Positions 2,666-5,317 of a DNA stretch of 5,317 nucleotides are shown here, in pieces. Position 1 is the stretch's first letter. Every line of letters begins with the position of its first letter. The stretch lies in assembly GCA_023393155.1 (NCBI GenBank), contig JAEWML010000233.1, forward strand, positions 1-5,317, read 5' to 3'. This DNA is from Bacillota bacterium. GTDB taxonomy: Bacteria; Bacillota; Clostridia; Oscillospirales; Oscillospiraceae. Below the pieces are notes generated by a model. That model was not told where the DNA came from, searched no databases, and worked only from the letters and a program-made list of their open reading frames with translations. The position numbers and the translations under genes are program-made.

Positions 2666-5317
2666 AGAGCGCCAAGGAAAAGCTTGTGCTGGCGTTAAAA
2701 AAGGGGTCGGTCCGGGGCTTTGTGCTGATTGTCCTGGTGTTTACGATGTCCATTGGCTTACTGTTACTGTGGGAGAAGCAAAAGCTGGACGTGGAATTTG
2801 AGAGAATCGTTGCCTCCAGTCTGAATACCAATACCCAGCACACCGCCGTGGGCATCAAGCGGGACATTACGGGGGCGCTGAAGTCCCTGAAAACGGCGGA
2901 AGCCCTGCTTTTGAGCTCGGAAGCCGGGCTTGCGGGAGATATTCAAGAGCGTTTGGACCGGCACAGCGGCTTTGTATCCGGCGATTTTGTGACATATCTT
3001 TCCGTAGAGGAAATTGAGGAGGGAAAGCTGCCGATCAGCCAAGAGGATGCGGAACGACTTCAAAAGGGCGTCACCGTCATCAGCGCGGTAGTCGGCGAGG
3101 GAGTAAAGAAGGACCTTGTGATTATCAGGCCGCTGACCGGCGATTCCGGCATGATCGGCGCGCTGTGCATCCGCCTGAAGGAGAAAAACTTGCTTTCCAG
3201 CGCTTCTGACGGCGGCGTTTATCAGAATCCATATAGCTGCGTTGTCACCGGCAGCGGAGAGATTGTCTATAACACCTATCAGCCGGAGCACCGGGGAAAC
3301 TTGTTTGACGATCTGCGGGGATACGGCCTGTCGGAGACGGAGGCCGGTAAAATAGCCATAGGCGTGATGAACGGGGGCTCCTCCAGCGCCGCTTTTTTTC
3401 GCAAGGGGGATACGTATTTTCTTTCTTCCGCGCATCTGGAGTATAACGGCTGGTATCTTGTGACCGTTGTGCGGGGACCCGACGTGCTGCTGCGCTCCGC
3501 CGTGCTGTTTCGGGATGTGGTGACCACCAGCATTACCACCGTTTTGATTACCGTGTCGGCGGCGGGGATTGTTTTCTACCAGCTTCTTTCCAACAAAGAA
3601 AAGCTGAAGGCGGCCCAACGGAGCAACCGGGCGTTTGCATCGCGGTTTCAGGCGATGTTTGAGCAGCACAGCGCGCTGAAGGTGGTGATAGACGCGGACA
3701 CGGGAGAAATTATGGACGCAAACCCCGCCCTGCTGCGCTATTTCGGCTTTGAGAAACAGGAAATGCTGGGAAAGAACGTGCAGGAGTTAAACCTTCTGCC
3801 CGGTGACATTCAGCTCCAAAAGATACACGGGAAAATGGATGCGGGCGCGCTTTTTGTGGCAGCGCCCCACCGCCTGAGAAGCGGAGAGACAAGGCTGCTG
3901 GACGTATACGCCTCTGAGATTTGGGACAAAGGCCGCAGGCTGCTTTACGCGATTTTATTCGATGTGACCGAGCGGGAAAGCTATCGGGAGGAGCTGCTGC
4001 GGGAGAAGGAGCTGCTGCACACCACGCTCCAGTCTATCGGCGACGGCGTGGTTACCACGGATCGGGCGGGGATTATCACAGGAATAAACGCCGTTTCCGA
4101 GCGGCTGACGGGCTGGGGCGACGGACAGGCTTTGGGCAGGCCCTTTTCCGAAGTATTTGTTCTGCGCAACGAGGAGACGGGCCGACTGGCGGAAAATCCG
4201 GTGCAAAAGGTGCTGGAGACAGGTCTGGTAATGGGCCTTGCCAATCACACGGAGCTGGTGGACCGGCAGGGCAGACCCACGCCGATTGCCGACAGCGCCG
4301 CCCCCATCCGCGGGGATGAGAGTCAGGATATCATGGGTGTTGTGATGGTTTTCCGGGATGTCAGCAGCGAGAAGGCCCACAGCAGGGAAATCGAGTTTTT
4401 GAGCTATCACGACTCTTTGACGGGCCTGTATAACCGACGGTACATTGAAGAGACGATGAGCCGCATGGACGCGGCGGGAGAGGTTCCTGTTTCGGTGATT
4501 ATGGCGGATGTAAACGGCCTCAAAATCACCAACGACGTGTTTGGCCACAGCGCGGGGGACGCGCTGCTTAAAAGCGTGGCCAAGATGTTGCGGGAGTGCA
4601 GCGGCAGGGACGATTTTGTCGCTCGGCTGGGCGGAGACGAATTTGTGATTCTCATGCCCGGGAAGGGGCTGGAGGAAGCGGAGGCGGTGATCCGGCGCAT
4701 CAGGAATATTCAGGTTGAAATCAAGGGGAGCAGTCTGGCGCTCAGCCTGTCGCTGGGGTGCGCGTGCAAGGACGGCGCCGACACCGCCGTACAGGCCGCG
4801 CTGCAGCGGGCGGAGGAATACATGTATCAGCAGAAGCTGCTGGACGGCAAGAGCTACCGCAACGCCATCATCAGCACGCTGCTTGCAACGCTCTATGAAA
4901 AGAGCAACGAAACGGAGGAGCACTCCAAGCGTCTGGAAAAGTATTGCCACGCCGTGGGCAAAAAGCTCCAGCTCTCCTTCAAGGAGATGGACGAGCTGTC
5001 CCTCCTTGCCCTGCTGCACGACGTGGGGAAGGTGGGCGTCAACCCCGATATTTTGAGAAAGCCGGGGCCGCTCACCGACGCGGAGTGGGGAGAAATGAAG
5101 CGGCATCCCGAGATCGGCTTCCGCATTGCTCAGGCGACGCCGGAGCTTTCCAGCGTGGCGGAGATGATTCTCGCCCACCATGAGCGCTGGGACGGAAGGG
5201 GCTATCCCCGGGGCCTGAAGGGAGAGGAAATCCCCATGGTCTGCCGCATTCTTGCGGTGGCGGACGCCTATGACGCCATGATCGGCAAGCGCGTATACCG
5301 TCCGGCCGTCACCGTGG
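2662..5317 (+). CDS. Membrane sensor with PAS-PAS-GGDEF-HD-GYP domains (c-di-GMP turnover), C-terminus cut by window edge
   Basis: A continuous frame of 885 codons runs off the right edge. A membrane helix at 19-37 and another at about 286-308 flank an extracytoplasmic sensor of about 245 residues, which resembles a double Cache fold (VVTGSGEIVYNT, GWYLVTVVRGPDVL near its end). PAS domains follow at about 329-438 and 452-570. The GGDEF domain (578-730) has SYHDSLTGLYNRRY, metal Asp616, GTP-contact residues Asn624 and Asp633, and intact GGDEF at 657-661, so cyclase activity is expected. The usual RxxD inhibitory site is not conserved: the bases give GRDD with Arg one position off. The HD-GYP domain starts near 740 and has Glu750, His754, HD 786-787, Lys790, His815, HHE 839-841, GYP 847-849 and Asp868. 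This is a complete metal set expected for a c-di-GMP phosphodiesterase. Which activity dominates cannot be read from sequence. GTG start, strong RBS; the ligand sensed is unknown. Confidence 0.93.
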   Translation, partial: MKSAKEKLVLALKKGSVRGFVLIVLVFTMSIGLLLLWEKQKLDVEFERIVASSLNTNTQHTAVGIKRDITGALKSLKTAEALLLSSEAGLAGDIQERLDRHSGFVSGDFVTYLSVEEIEEGKLPISQEDAERLQKGVTVISAVVGEGVKKDLVIIRPLTGDSGMIGALCIRLKEKNLLSSASDGGVYQNPYSCVVTGSGEIVYNTYQPEHRGNLFDDLRGYGLSETEAGKIAIGVMNGGSSSAAFFRKGDTYFLSSAHLEYNGWYLVTVVRGPDVLLRSAVLFRDVVTTSITTVLITVSAAGIVFYQLLSNKEKLKAAQRSNRAFASRFQAMFEQHSALKVVIDADTGEIMDANPALLRYFGFEKQEMLGKNVQELNLLPGDIQLQKIHGKMDAGALFVAAPHRLRSGETRLLDVYASEIWDKGRRLLYAILFDVTERESYREELLREKELLHTTLQSIGDGVVTTDRAGIITGINAVSERLTGWGDGQALGRPFSEVFVLRNEETGRLAENPVQKVLETGLVMGLANHTELVDRQGRPTPIADSAAPIRGDESQDIMGVVMVFRDVSSEKAHSREIEFLSYHDSLTGLYNRRYIEETMSRMDAAGEVPVSVIMADVNGLKITNDVFGHSAGDALLKSVAKMLRECSGRDDFVARLGGDEFVILMPGKGLEEAEAVIRRIRNIQVEIKGSSLALSLSLGCACKDGADTAVQAALQRAEEYMYQQKLLDGKSYRNAIISTLLATLYEKSNETEEHSKRLEKYCHAVGKKLQLSFKEMDELSLLALLHDVGKVGVNPDILRKPGPLTDAEWGEMKRHPEIGFRIAQATPELSSVAEMILAHHERWDGRGYPRGLKGEEIPMVCRILAVADAYDAMIGKRVYRPAVTV

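Noticed and set aside
2764..3669. 301-codon minus-strand open frame opposite the sensor domain
   Set aside because: Mirror frame of the GGDEF/HD-GYP gene; sequence is basic and low in family features.
3955..5181. 408-codon minus-strand open frame opposite the PAS-GGDEF-HD-GYP region
   Set aside because: Long because stop codons are rare opposite GC-rich codons; the plus strand carries unmistakable GGDEF and HD-GYP motifs.

Overview
The window holds one edge-truncated transporter gene, one small complete gene and one edge-truncated signalling gene, separated by two long non-coding stretches. High GC in the genes, AT-rich intergenic DNA, strong AGGAGG-type ribosome binding sites, a GTG start and sigma-A-like promoters suggest a Gram-positive anaerobe of the Clostridia, possibly an Oscillospiraceae-type gut organism. 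That placement is inference from composition and protein style, not a database match.

Layout. Positions 1-1215 (minus) encode most of a Na+/H+ antiporter family membrane protein (YuiF/NhaC-like); its C-terminus lies beyond the left edge. Positions 1216-1748 hold no convincing gene. A candidate minus-strand promoter near 1596-1624 would start an mRNA leader of about 375 nt for the antiporter. It would open directly with a 52-nt stem-loop and also carry an SD-AUG-UGA element and a 27-codon ORF. Positions 1749-2066 (minus) encode a 105-residue TfoX N-terminal-domain protein with a clear RBS and a good promoter. The -35 box of that promoter lies in an 18-bp near-palindrome. Positions 2067-2661 are a divergent regulatory region: the tfoX-like promoter fires left, and one or two candidate promoters fire right. 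Between the promoters and the right-hand gene lie several hairpins and two tiny chained ORFs. From 2662 to the right edge (plus) runs a large membrane-anchored sensor with the order TM, extracytoplasmic sensor, TM, PAS, PAS, GGDEF, HD-GYP. It should control cyclic-di-GMP, with synthase and phosphodiesterase motifs both present.

The three genes are not an evident pathway. The tfoX-like gene and the antiporter are co-directional but 533 bp apart; the GGDEF/HD-GYP gene is divergent. I see no wholly new multi-gene system. The most interesting signals are regulatory: the chained ATGA/GTGA micro-ORFs before the c-di-GMP gene, the structured antiporter leader, and the operator-like palindrome. No rRNA, tRNA, CRISPR array, IS element or recognisable known riboswitch was seen.
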